Shown in pieces: positions 1 to 8,607 of a DNA stretch of 64,000 nucleotides. Location: NCBI GenBank assembly GCA_016776605.1, contig JADHTB010000001.1, forward strand, positions 124,001 through 188,000, in the 5' to 3' direction. The stretch's first letter is position 1, and each line of letters begins with the position of its first letter. The notes below the pieces were generated by a model that was given only the letters and a program-made list of their open reading frames with translations, was not told the DNA's origin and did not search any database. Source of the stretch: Alphaproteobacteria bacterium. GTDB taxonomy: Bacteria > Pseudomonadota > Alphaproteobacteria > GCA-2731375. Made by a program: the position numbers and the translations under genes.

Positions 1-507
1 CGGGCCGAACGGCGCAATACGGTCAAAGTGCTGTTGTTACTGGATGTGGGCGGCTCCATGGACGACCATATCCGCACCATGGAAGAATTGTTCTCGGCCA
101 CGCGGACGGAATTCAAGCATCTGGAATCCTACTATTTCCACAATTGCATGTACGAGAAGGTCTGGAAGGACAACCGCCGTCGTCATACCGAACACATCCC
201 AACCGCGCAGTTAATCAACACCTATGGCCCGGACTGGAAGCTGATATTCGTCGGCGATGCGACCATGAGCCCCTATGAAATCGTCTATCCGGGCGGCAGC
301 GTGGAGCATTGGAACGAAGAAGCCGGCCAGGTGTGGATGGAACGCATGCTGGATCATTTCAAACATTCCTGCTGGTTAAATCCAGTACCGGAACGGCATT
401 GGGAATACACCCCGTCCCTGCAGATGCTGCAACAGGTCATGGGGCAACGGATGTACGGATTGACCCTGGACGGCCTGGACAAGGGCATGCGCAGCCTGAA
501 CCGATAG
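1..507 (+). CDS. VWA domain protein, CoxE-like, C-terminal part (5' end outside window)
   Basis: The reading frame is open from base 1, so the gene begins upstream of the window. What remains is about 168 residues. A hydrophobic strand (VLLLLD) runs into DVGGSM, which is a MIDAS-type metal site of von Willebrand A domains in the DxGxS variant. Then come a conserved FHNC segment and a WKLIFVGDATMSPYEI segment, typical of CoxE-like VWA proteins usually encoded beside a MoxR ATPase. Such pairs are known to act in metalloenzyme or complex maturation. The partner gene is not visible here. The family call is firm; the client is unknown. Confidence 0.8.
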   Translation, partial: RAERRNTVKVLLLLDVGGSMDDHIRTMEELFSATRTEFKHLESYYFHNCMYEKVWKDNRRRHTEHIPTAQLINTYGPDWKLIFVGDATMSPYEIVYPGGSVEHWNEEAGQVWMERMLDHFKHSCWLNPVPERHWEYTPSLQMLQQVMGQRMYGLTLDGLDKGMRSLNR

Positions 508-509
508 GG

Positions 510-629
510 TCAAGACCGCTAAAGCGGGCCGCGGCCGAGCTGGCCCAGACGGATATCATCGCGGGCATTGTGCATCCCTTTGCTGGCCCCATCCGCGATC
601 AGATGGGTCTGGAAAAGCTGCCGAAATAG
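510..629 (+). pseudogene. Possible 3' remnant of a BMP-family (PnrA-like) substrate-binding protein
   Basis: Directly after the VWA stop, one frame reads AAAELAQTDIIAGIVHPFAG followed by PIRDQMG and stops at 629. This resembles the C-terminal end of basic membrane (BMP/PnrA) lipoproteins, in which a helix is followed by HPFxGPIKDQxG. There is no start codon or upstream domain in this frame beyond an overlap with the VWA gene, so it would be a decayed fragment. It may be chance; the match rests on recall of the family motif, not on an alignment. Confidence 0.35.
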
Positions 630-765
630 CTGTTAATTTTGCGATCCCCCCTCCCCGGCAGCAATTAATGGCGCCTGCCATCAAGCTTCGCCGGGGGAAG
701 GGCTTCCCAGTCAGAGCAACAGGGGTTAGATTTCCCACCTACGGCAAAACGGGAGGGAGCAGACC

Positions 766-1683
766 ATGGGCGTGCTAGACGGCAAGATAATTCTGATCAC
801 CGGGGCAGGCCGGGGGATCGGGCGCGAACATGCCCTGTTGGCAGCCCGCGAGGGCGCCAAGGTGGTGGTCAACGATTTGGGCGGCTCGATCTCGGGCGAT
901 GACGAGGGCGCGGTTGGCCCGGCCCAGGAAGTGGTCAACGAGATCAAGGCGGCGGGCGGCGAGGCCGTGGCCAATTCCGACAGCGTCGCCCTGATGTCCG
1001 GCGCCAAGGCGATGTTCGAACAGGCCATGGATACTTTCGGCGGCCTGCACGGCGTTATCTCACCCGCCGGCATCCTGCGCGACACCATGTTCCACAAAAT
1101 GTCCGAGGACGACTGGGATGCGGTGATCAACGTCCACCTAAAGGGCTCGTTCAACGTCACCCGCGCCACCATCAATCATTTCCGCGATCAGGAGGATGGT
1201 GCCTATGTGCTGTTTACCTCCACCTCCGGGCTGATCGGCAATATTGGCCAAACCAACTATGCCGCCGCCAAAATGGGCATTGTCGGCCTGTCCCGGGTCA
1301 TCGCCATGGAGAACGAGCGCAAGAACGTGCGCAGCAATATCCTCTCGCCATCGGCCTGGACCCGCATGATCGGCACCATCCCCATCAAGGACGAGGCCAC
1401 CGCCAAGCGCATGGAACTGACCAAGGCGCGCATGCGGCCCGACCAGATCGCCCCCCTGGGCGTGGCTCTGGTCGCGGACGGCGCCAAGGATCTGACCGGG
1501 CAGATTTTTTCGATCCGAGGCAATGAAGTCTATATCTGGAACCAGCCCCGGCCTATTCGCGGCATCGCCAATACCGAGGGCTGGACGCCATCAACGATGC
1601 TGGACAATGCCTTTCCCGCCTTCCGCTCGAACCTGACGGATCTGGGTAACGCGCGTACTGTTTTTACCTCGGAGCCGCTTTAG
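766..1683 (+). CDS. SDR family dehydrogenase, MFE-2-type (3R)-hydroxyacyl-CoA dehydrogenase-like
   Basis: This 305-aa short-chain dehydrogenase has the NAD-binding TGAGRGIG motif at residues 13-20, a VVNDLGG acidic turn, and a catalytic Ser/Tyr/Lys set (TSTSG at 151-155, Y165, K169). The GNIGQTNYAAAK stretch closely resembles the dehydrogenase domain of peroxisomal multifunctional enzyme 2. The predicted reaction is NAD-dependent oxidation of a (3R)-hydroxyacyl-CoA in the cytoplasm. A MaoC-type hydratase follows 38 bases later, which is the second MFE-2 activity, so the two probably act in sequence. GGGAGGGAGCAGACC precedes the ATG. It is the first gene of the long acyl-CoA operon. Confidence 0.85.
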   Translation: MGVLDGKIILITGAGRGIGREHALLAAREGAKVVVNDLGGSISGDDEGAVGPAQEVVNEIKAAGGEAVANSDSVALMSGAKAMFEQAMDTFGGLHGVISPAGILRDTMFHKMSEDDWDAVINVHLKGSFNVTRATINHFRDQEDGAYVLFTSTSGLIGNIGQTNYAAAKMGIVGLSRVIAMENERKNVRSNILSPSAWTRMIGTIPIKDEATAKRMELTKARMRPDQIAPLGVALVADGAKDLTGQIFSIRGNEVYIWNQPRPIRGIANTEGWTPSTMLDNAFPAFRSNLTDLGNARTVFTSEPL

Positions 1684-1721
1684 GCCGCGCATTTGTTGCA
1701 TTTATATAGGAGCCTTTGGCC

Positions 1722-2576
1722 ATGGCCATGAACTACGATCATCTGATGTCCTTGAAAGACGAAGGCAGGGAATTCTCCTATGGCGACCGGGAAACCATGC
1801 TGTACGCTCTGGGCGTCGGTTTCGGGCGGGACCCCTTGGATAACAAAGAGCTGGACTATGTCTTTGAACGCCAGCCGCTGAAGACCGTGGCGACCATGGC
1901 GGCGGTGCTGACCCGGGGCCGCCTGCTGGCCGACTGCGGCTGGGACTACACACAGGTTCTGCATGGCGAGCAGCGCCTGGAGTTATACCGCCCCCTGCCC
2001 CCCGAAGGCGAATTAATCGCCGATGCCAGGGTGGCGGAAGCCTATGACAAGGGCGAGGGCAAGGGTGCCATTGTACTGAGCGAGATTGATGTACGTCTGA
2101 AATCCGATGGCGAGCCCCTGTTCAAGGTTGGCAGCACCACCTTTGCCCGCGGCGACGGCGGCTTTGGCGGGCCCAAGGGTTCGGGCCCGGCACCGCATCC
2201 CACGCCGGACCGGACGCCGGATGCCAGCTGCGCGTTGGAGATCCGCGTCGACCAGGCCCTGCTGTACCGCCTGAACGGCGACCGCAATCCCCTGCATGCG
2301 GATCCTGCCTTGGCCAAAAGCGTTGGCTTTCCGGTCCCGATCCTGCACGGCCTATGCACCTATGGTACCGCGTGCCGGGCTGTTATCACGACCATTTGCG
2401 ATTATGATCACACCATGATCCGGGGCTTCGACGTGCGCTTTTCCGCGCCCGTCTATCCTGGCGAAACCATCATCACGGATATGTGGCGCAACGGTAACAT
2501 CGTCGCCTTCCAATGCCGCGTGAAGGAACGGGACTTGATGGTGATCCGTAACGGCAAATGCACCCTGGCTTCCTAG
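1722..2576 (+). CDS. MaoC-like enoyl-CoA hydratase 2 (R-specific)
   Basis: The 284-aa protein has two hot-dog folds, as in eukaryotic-type hydratase 2. The catalytic signature NGDRNPLHADP lies at residues 185-195 (D187, H192) and is followed by PILHGL, so the active site is intact. Predicted reaction: hydration of trans-2-enoyl-CoA to (3R)-hydroxyacyl-CoA, feeding the upstream SDR. The ATG at 1722 is preferred because AGGAG lies at 1708-1712; a TTG at 1716 and another ATG at 1728 are in frame. The preceding gap is short and includes an AT-rich stretch (atttatatagg). Confidence 0.85.
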   Translation: MAMNYDHLMSLKDEGREFSYGDRETMLYALGVGFGRDPLDNKELDYVFERQPLKTVATMAAVLTRGRLLADCGWDYTQVLHGEQRLELYRPLPPEGELIADARVAEAYDKGEGKGAIVLSEIDVRLKSDGEPLFKVGSTTFARGDGGFGGPKGSGPAPHPTPDRTPDASCALEIRVDQALLYRLNGDRNPLHADPALAKSVGFPVPILHGLCTYGTACRAVITTICDYDHTMIRGFDVRFSAPVYPGETIITDMWRNGNIVAFQCRVKERDLMVIRNGKCTLAS

Positions 2577-2602
2577 CTTTAGCTTTTTAGAGGACAATCA
2601 AA

Positions 2603-3397
2603 ATGACAAAAATTGGTGAATACGACGATATTGAAGTAACCATGGACGAGCATGTGGCGTTGATAGAAATTCAGCGCCCACCTCATAACTTTTTCGATCA
2701 TGCTCTGATCGGACAGTTGGCCGATGCTTGTGAAAGCCTGGATGGGAATGCGCAATGCCGTTCCATCGTTCTGGCCGCGCAAGGCAAATCGTTCTGCGCC
2801 GGGGCCAATTTCGGTGATGGTTCGGGGCAAAAAATTCTCGAAGATGCCAAGCCGAAGCCGACCAATCATCTGTACGAGGAAGCCGTACGTCTGTTCGGGA
2901 CGAAAAAACCTATTGTCGGCGCCATCCAGGGCGCGGCCATCGGTGGTGGCCTGGGCCTGGCCCTGGTGCCTGACTTTCGGGTGACCTGCCCGGAAGGACG
3001 CTTCGCCGCCAATTTCACCCGCCTGGGCTTCCATCCCGGCTTTGGCCTGACCCATACGCTGCCGGCCCTGATAGGTCAGCAATATGCCACCCTGATGATG
3101 TACACCGGGCGCCGCATCAAGGGCGAGGAAGCGGTTGCCATGGGTTTGGCCGATATGCTGGTGCCTTTGGATCAAGTGCGCAGCGCGGCCATGGAACTGG
3201 CCCAGGAAATTGCTATCTCCTCTCCCCTGGGCGTGTTGGAAACCCGCGCCACCATGCGGGCGGGCCTGGCAGACCGGGTCAAGGCGGCCACCGATCATGA
3301 ATTGAAAATCCAGAACCAACTGCGCCAGACTGCGGATTTCCAAGAAGGCATTGCAGCCACCTCCGAGCGGCGGCTACCCAACTTCCAGGGCAAATAA
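2603..3397 (+). CDS. Crotonase-superfamily protein lacking both hydratase glutamates
   Basis: The 264-aa protein has the crotonase fold signatures: an oxyanion-hole segment GKSFCAGANF (61-70) and GAAIGGGLGLAL (110-121). In the segment aligned to rat crotonase Glu144 the residue is F138 (NFTRLGFHPGFG), and the position of Glu164 is L164 (ATLMMYTG). Both catalytic acids of enoyl-CoA hydratase therefore appear to be missing. Hydration in this operon is more likely done by the MaoC protein, and this enzyme may isomerise, hydrolyse or cleave a CoA thioester. AGAGGA lies 10-15 bases before the ATG. It overlaps neither neighbour; the next ATG follows one base after its stop. Confidence 0.8.
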   Translation: MTKIGEYDDIEVTMDEHVALIEIQRPPHNFFDHALIGQLADACESLDGNAQCRSIVLAAQGKSFCAGANFGDGSGQKILEDAKPKPTNHLYEEAVRLFGTKKPIVGAIQGAAIGGGLGLALVPDFRVTCPEGRFAANFTRLGFHPGFGLTHTLPALIGQQYATLMMYTGRRIKGEEAVAMGLADMLVPLDQVRSAAMELAQEIAISSPLGVLETRATMRAGLADRVKAATDHELKIQNQLRQTADFQEGIAATSERRLPNFQGK

Positions 3398-3398
3398 A

Positions 3399-4466
3399 AT
3401 GGATGAAGCGCAAAGCCTGGTCGCCGATGCGGCGAGCCGGATATTCCGCGATCTCGGTGATCCGCAGACCATTAACAACGCCGAGGATGATAGCTGGCGG
3501 GCCCCACTGTGGTCCGCCCTGGAAGAAGCCGGGCTGACCAGCGCCTGGGTCTCCGATGAACTGGGTGGCGCGGGCGCCGGCATCGGGGCAGGTTTTGCCG
3601 TCCTGCGGGTGGCGGGTGAATTCGCCGCGCCGCTGCCGTTGGCGGAAACTTTGCTGGCGGGCTGGCTGTTGGGCATGGGTGGCATCGTCCTGCCGGGCGG
3701 GGCCATGTCCGTGGCGCCAACCCGGCGCGGTGATACCCTGACCCTGGGCGCGGACGGTGTGTTGTCGGGGGTCGCCCGCGCGGTGACCTTCGCGGCGGAG
3801 GTAGAGCATTTAGCGGTCCTGGCGCAGGGCAGCGGCGGCGCCGTGGTGGCGCTGGTCACTGTGGCCGACTGCGCCTGCCGGGACGGCCGCAACATGGCGG
3901 GCGAAGTACAGAACAGTGTTGATTTCACCGGCGTCACGCCGGTGCAATGGGCCGCTCTGCCCGACGGCATTGATGCCGGAACGCTGTTATTGATGGGCGC
4001 GGCGGCGCGATCCATGCAAATGGCCGGCGCCCTGCAAACCGTGCTGGAAATTGCCGTACAATATGCCGAGGAACGGGTCGCCTTCGGCAAGCCCATCGGC
4101 AAATTCCAGGCAGTGCAGCACAATCTGGCCCGTCTGGGTGAAGAAGCGGCCGCCGCCATCGCGATCGCCAATTCCGCCGCCTTTACCATCGAGCATATGG
4201 ACGGCTGGGATGGCAATGGCGTTTTCCTGGATGTTGCCTCGGCTAAAATCAGGGTTGGCGAGGCGGCCGGTCAAGGGAGCGCCATCGGTCATCAGGCCTT
4301 TGGCGCTATTGGCTTCACCCAGGAGCATATTCTGCACCGCTTTGTCCAGCGGCTATGGGCCTGGCGGGACGATTTCGACAACGAGGCAATTTGGGCCGCT
4401 GAACTGGGCCGCCGGGTCGCGGCCAAGGGCGGCGAGGGCCTGTGGCACAGCCTGACGGCAGCCTGA
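3399..4466 (+). CDS. Acyl-CoA dehydrogenase family protein, short partner subunit
   Basis: The 355-aa protein is shorter than the usual 380-400 residues. It has a compact N-terminal helical domain, a weakly conserved middle beta domain and a clearer C-terminal flavin domain (YAEERVAFGKPIGKFQAVQH, then an ending RLWAWRDDF). The start at 3399 follows the crotonase stop by one base, implying translational coupling. Next to it is a second, full-length acyl-CoA dehydrogenase. Such unequal pairs form alpha2beta2 enzymes in known steroid and branched-acid pathways, where only one subunit carries the catalytic glutamate. I infer a heteromeric enzyme here. Confidence 0.8.
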   Translation: MDEAQSLVADAASRIFRDLGDPQTINNAEDDSWRAPLWSALEEAGLTSAWVSDELGGAGAGIGAGFAVLRVAGEFAAPLPLAETLLAGWLLGMGGIVLPGGAMSVAPTRRGDTLTLGADGVLSGVARAVTFAAEVEHLAVLAQGSGGAVVALVTVADCACRDGRNMAGEVQNSVDFTGVTPVQWAALPDGIDAGTLLLMGAAARSMQMAGALQTVLEIAVQYAEERVAFGKPIGKFQAVQHNLARLGEEAAAAIAIANSAAFTIEHMDGWDGNGVFLDVASAKIRVGEAAGQGSAIGHQAFGAIGFTQEHILHRFVQRLWAWRDDFDNEAIWAAELGRRVAAKGGEGLWHSLTAA

Positions 4467-4488
4467 ACGAACAAGGATCAAGAACAAC

Positions 4489-5640
4489 ATGTCAGTTGCC
4501 ATACAATTCGATCCCATCCGCCTGCCGCCGGAGGCCGAAGCCCTGCGCGTGGAGGTCCGCGCCTTTTTGAAAGAGGAAATGGCCGCCGGCACATTCGACC
4601 CCCAGGCGGGGCGAAAGACCAACGAGGAATTTAGCCGCAAGGTCGGCGCCAAGGGCTGGATCGGCATCACCTGGCCCAAGCAATATGGCGGCCAGGAACG
4701 CAGCTTCCTGGAACGTTATGTCATCAACGAGGAATTCCTTTTTGCCCGCGCCCCGACCCGCAAGCATTTCACCGCCGACCGGCAAAGCGGTCCGGTGCTG
4801 TTGAAATACGCATCTGAAGCGATAAAGCAGGACATCCTGCCGCGCATTACCCGTGGCGAGGTATCGTTTTGCATCGGCATGAGCGAGCCGGATTCAGGCT
4901 CTGATCTGTTCGCCGCCAAAACCAAGGCGGAGCGCACCGACGACGGTTGGTTGATCAACGGCCGCAAGCTGTGGACCTCGCTGGCGCACGAATCCGATTA
5001 CATGATCGGCCTGTTCCGCACCTCGGCCCCGACCCAGGAAAACCGCCGCCACGGGTTGTCGCAATTTCTGGTCGACCTGAAGACGCCGGGCATCTCTACC
5101 CGGCCGGTGCTCCACCCCACCGGCAACCATGAATTCAACGAGGTTATTTTTGACGACGTGCTGTTGCCCCATGACAATCTGCTGGGCGAGGCGGACATGG
5201 CGTGGAAACAGGCGACCTCGGAACTGGCATATGAACGCAGCGGCTCGGAACGCTTCCTGGAAACCAACCAGGTCTTGTTCGAGCTGGTGGATTTCATCGG
5301 CGAAAACCCGGATGTACGCGAGGCAGAGGGTCTGGGCCGGCTGGTAGCCCAGTTGCATACCCTGCGGCGCATGTCGATCTCCGTCGCCGGCATGCTGCAC
5401 GCGGGCAAGGAACCGGTGCTGGAAGCATCCGTGGTCAAGGATCTGGGCACGGTCTGGGAACAGGCCCTGCCCTCCATTGCCCGCGAGCTGTCGGCATTCG
5501 TGGATCGCGACCCCGGCAATCGGCTGCGGTTCGAGGAAATCCTGGCCCACAACATTACCATCGCGCCAAAGCTGACCATCCAGGGCGGCACCACCGAAGT
5601 TCTGCGTGGCATCGTCGCCCGCGGCCTGGGATTACGTTAG
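4489..5640 (+). CDS. Acyl-CoA dehydrogenase
   Basis: The 383-aa FAD enzyme shows standard landmarks: ITWPKQYGG, the FAD/substrate loop SEPDSGSDLFAAKT with GRKLWTS after it, and a C-terminal QGGTTEVLRGIVARGLGL. It should introduce the alpha-beta double bond in an acyl-CoA and pass electrons to ETF. It lies 22 bases after the short acyl-CoA dehydrogenase and probably pairs with it. The ATG follows an AAGGA-containing leader (aacaaggatcaagaacaac). The substrate cannot be read from sequence. Confidence 0.88.
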   Translation: MSVAIQFDPIRLPPEAEALRVEVRAFLKEEMAAGTFDPQAGRKTNEEFSRKVGAKGWIGITWPKQYGGQERSFLERYVINEEFLFARAPTRKHFTADRQSGPVLLKYASEAIKQDILPRITRGEVSFCIGMSEPDSGSDLFAAKTKAERTDDGWLINGRKLWTSLAHESDYMIGLFRTSAPTQENRRHGLSQFLVDLKTPGISTRPVLHPTGNHEFNEVIFDDVLLPHDNLLGEADMAWKQATSELAYERSGSERFLETNQVLFELVDFIGENPDVREAEGLGRLVAQLHTLRRMSISVAGMLHAGKEPVLEASVVKDLGTVWEQALPSIARELSAFVDRDPGNRLRFEEILAHNITIAPKLTIQGGTTEVLRGIVARGLGLR

Positions 5641-5667
5641 CATCCGTTTACCAAGGACTCCTTAGAT

Positions 5668-7794
5668 ATGCCTGATCTGTCGGCCCTGTTGTGGCCAGAT
5701 GTTGTTGCCGTCATCGGGGCCTCGCCCGAGCCCCATATCCTGCGTGGCCGCATCATGGAAGTGATGCTCAGCCACGACTACAAAGGCACGGTTTATCCGA
5801 TCAGCCGCAGCCATGAGGAAATCCATGGCCGGCGCTGCTATAGCTCTGTCGACAAGGTGCCCGAACAGGTCGATCTGGCGATCCTGATCATTCCGGCGGA
5901 ATTCGTGCCCACCACCCTGGCGGCCTGTGGTGAAGCGGGTGTGCGGGCGGCGCAAATTCTGACCTCGGGCTTCTCGGAAGAATCCGGCGACGGCGGCGCA
6001 GCCCTGGAGGATGAAATCCGCGCCATCGCGAAACGCTATGACATGGCGGTGTTCGGTCCCAATTCCGAAGGCTTCGCCAACTCCCTGAACGCCTTGTGCC
6101 CCACCTTCAGCCCGGCCGTGGATAATACCGAACTACCCTTGCTGCCGCCCTGGCGCCAGGACGGCCACATCACCGTGGTGGCCCAAAGCGGCGGCATGGG
6201 CTTTGCCTTCTACGACCATGGCCGGCCGAAAGAACTGCCCTTTAATTATATCGTCACCACGGGCAACGAAGCCTGTTTGGGGACCCTGGACGTGGTCGAC
6301 TATCTACTGGATGAAGGCAAAACCGATGCCTTTATCCTGTTCATGGAAGATGTGAAGCATGGCGAACGTCTGATCCAGGTCGCGGAAAAAGCCTTGAAAG
6401 CCGGCAAACCGATCATACTGACCAAAATCGGCACATCCGATGCAGGCGCCCGGGCGGCGGCTTCGCATACGGCCTCCCTGGCTGGTTCCTATCAGGCCTA
6501 TCAAGGCGTCTTTCAACGCTATGGCATCATCGAGGGCGGCGATACGGAAGAGATGGTCGACATCGCCGCCGCCTTTTCCTATCACGGGCGAAATCTGCCC
6601 AAGGGGAAGCGGGTGGGCATTTGCACTGCCTCGGGCGGCGGCGGCGGTTGGATGGCCGATCTATGCGTCTCGGCCGGACTGGAAGTTCCCGAATTGGATG
6701 CCAAGACCCGCGCCACCATTGATGCCTACCTGCCGGCCTACGGCACCTCGCAAAACCCGATTGACGCCACGGCCCAGGCGGTCCGCGTCACGGGCTATGG
6801 TGGTCTGGCGCGCATGGCGGTGGCATCGGACGTATTGGATGCGATCATCACGGTCGCTTCCTGCCGCAACCCGGCCGTCCTGCAACGGGAACAGGACGAT
6901 CTGAATGCATTGGCGAAAGAAACCGACAAGCCGATCCTGTTTTGCTCCTACACCCAGCCGCATCCGGACTCGACCAGGATATTGAGCCAGGCCGGCTTCC
7001 CGCTGTTTGGCAACATGGCCAACTGCGCCCGCGCCATGGCCGAGATGGCCGACTATCGCCAGCTGCGCGAGCGTTTCCTGGCAGCACCCAAAATCCAAAG
7101 CAGCGATGCAGGCATCCAGGACAAGGTTGCCGCACAACTGGCGGCGGCCGGTCCGGTGTTGTGTGAATACGAAGTCAAACCGCTGTTGTCGGCCTATGGC
7201 ATTGCCACCGGAGACGAAGCCCTGGCCGCCAATTCCGATGAAGCCGTTGCCCTGGCGGCGAAAATCGCCGGCCCGGTTGCCCTGAAAATTCAGTCGCCCG
7301 ATATACTGCATAAGACCGAGGCCGGTGGCCTGGCGCTGAACCTGGTTGGTGCCGACGCCGTGCACGCCGCTTACGATCAGGTCATGGCGCCGGCCACGAA
7401 AGCAACGCGCGGCGTCCTGGTTCAGGCCATGGCGCCCAAGGGCCATGAAATGATCCTTGGGATCAATCACGATGCCACCTTTGGCCCCATGCTGATGCTG
7501 GGTTTCGGCGGCATTTATGTGGAGGTTAACCCCGATGTGGCGCTGTCTCCCGTGCCCTTGGACCGGGATGCCGCCGCTGGCTTGCTGGACCGCCTGCGCG
7601 GCCGGGCCCTGTTGGACGGGGTACGTGGCGAAGGGCCGGCGGACATCGAGGCCCTTGTCGATCTGGTCGTAAAGCTGTCTGTGTTCGCAGCCGATCATGG
7701 CGAGGTAATTGGCGAACTGGACCTTAACCCGGTTCTGGTCCATCCCGCCGGCCAGGGGGTCAGCGTGGTTGATGCCCTATTGATCAAACGCTAG
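5668..7794 (+). CDS. Acyl-CoA synthetase (NDP-forming), fused alpha-beta type
   Basis: The 708-aa protein has the order CoA-binding Rossmann domain (about 5-130), succinyl-CoA ligase-like domain (about 145-450) and ATP-grasp domain (about 480-708). ASHTASLAGS contains H267, the expected phosphohistidine of the ADP-forming acetyl-CoA synthetase family. HKTEAGGLALNL and EMILGINHDATFGPMLMLGFG are typical of the ATP-grasp half. It would activate or release a free acid with ATP or GTP and CoA. GGACTCCTTAG lies before the ATG. In this operon it is the obvious entry or exit step for an organic acid. Confidence 0.87.
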   Translation: MPDLSALLWPDVVAVIGASPEPHILRGRIMEVMLSHDYKGTVYPISRSHEEIHGRRCYSSVDKVPEQVDLAILIIPAEFVPTTLAACGEAGVRAAQILTSGFSEESGDGGAALEDEIRAIAKRYDMAVFGPNSEGFANSLNALCPTFSPAVDNTELPLLPPWRQDGHITVVAQSGGMGFAFYDHGRPKELPFNYIVTTGNEACLGTLDVVDYLLDEGKTDAFILFMEDVKHGERLIQVAEKALKAGKPIILTKIGTSDAGARAAASHTASLAGSYQAYQGVFQRYGIIEGGDTEEMVDIAAAFSYHGRNLPKGKRVGICTASGGGGGWMADLCVSAGLEVPELDAKTRATIDAYLPAYGTSQNPIDATAQAVRVTGYGGLARMAVASDVLDAIITVASCRNPAVLQREQDDLNALAKETDKPILFCSYTQPHPDSTRILSQAGFPLFGNMANCARAMAEMADYRQLRERFLAAPKIQSSDAGIQDKVAAQLAAAGPVLCEYEVKPLLSAYGIATGDEALAANSDEAVALAAKIAGPVALKIQSPDILHKTEAGGLALNLVGADAVHAAYDQVMAPATKATRGVLVQAMAPKGHEMILGINHDATFGPMLMLGFGGIYVEVNPDVALSPVPLDRDAAAGLLDRLRGRALLDGVRGEGPADIEALVDLVVKLSVFAADHGEVIGELDLNPVLVHPAGQGVSVVDALLIKR

Positions 7795-7807
7795 TGGTGA
7801 AAAGTTC

Positions 7808-8602
7808 ATGAGTGACCAAGATATCCATCTGCATTACGAAGCTCTCGAGGGCAATGGCCCCTATATCCTGATGCTGCACGGCATGCTGTCCTCGCGGGCA
7901 CAATGGTCCTTGAACATACCGGCCTTGCAGAAAGTTGCCCGTCCGGTGTTGGTGGAATTGCTGGCCCATGGCCGTTCCGCCGCGCCCGAGGAGGCGGAAC
8001 ATTATCACCCGGAGGCCTATGTGCGCTCCTTCGAGGCGATCCGTGAAAAACTAGGGATCGAACGTTGGTTCATTTGCGGGCAATCCTTTGGCGCCAGCCT
8101 GACCCTGCGCTACGCTCTGCGCCACCCAGAGCGCATCATGGCGCAGGTTTTCACCAATTCGTCCTCCGCCCTGGCCAGCGAAGAAACTTTAGTCACCTAT
8201 CGGAAAACTTCCGAAGCACGGGCCCAGGCGATGGAACAGGGCGGCCATGATGGTATCCGGGAACTGCCTATCTATCCCGGCAAGGCCCGGCGCCTGCCCG
8301 AGGCGGCACGCCTGGCCCTGGTCAAGGACGCCGAACTGCTGCAACCCAGGGGCCTGGCGCAATCGTTCCGCCATTCCTCGCCCTTTCTTTCGGTCCGCGA
8401 AGAGATCGCGAACACCAGCGTGCCAACCTTGTTGGTTTGCGGTGCCGCCGAGAAAAGGTTTCAGTCAAATTATGAGTATGCCGTGGCGAATATTCCCGGC
8501 CTGAAGGTGGTCGAGGCAGACGCCGGCCATGCGGTAAATATCGAAGCGGCGGATATTTTCAACGACGCCGTGACGGCGTGGATCCAACAGCATGGCGGAT
8601 AG
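7808..8602 (+). CDS. Alpha/beta hydrolase
   Basis: The 264-aa cytoplasmic hydrolase has an oxyanion region LHGMLSSRAQW (residues 23-33), nucleophile elbow GQSFG (S93) and a late DAGHAVNIE histidine motif. It resembles meta-cleavage product or lactone/ester hydrolases, but the substrate class cannot be decided. It starts 13 bases after the acyl-CoA synthetase, so it belongs to the operon. A thioesterase or lactonase step in the same pathway is plausible. Confidence 0.8.
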   Translation: MSDQDIHLHYEALEGNGPYILMLHGMLSSRAQWSLNIPALQKVARPVLVELLAHGRSAAPEEAEHYHPEAYVRSFEAIREKLGIERWFICGQSFGASLTLRYALRHPERIMAQVFTNSSSALASEETLVTYRKTSEARAQAMEQGGHDGIRELPIYPGKARRLPEAARLALVKDAELLQPRGLAQSFRHSSPFLSVREEIANTSVPTLLVCGAAEKRFQSNYEYAVANIPGLKVVEADAGHAVNIEAADIFNDAVTAWIQQHGG

Positions 8603-8607
8603 CCGCG

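Noticed and set aside
2579-3343. Long minus-strand frame opposite the crotonase gene (254 codons)
   Set aside because: It overlaps a gene with clear family motifs and has no ribosome-binding site or recognisable domain.
6661-7743. Long minus-strand frame opposite the acyl-CoA synthetase (360 codons)
   Set aside because: Shadow of the ATP-grasp part of the synthetase; composition (H, Q, G rich) is non-protein-like.
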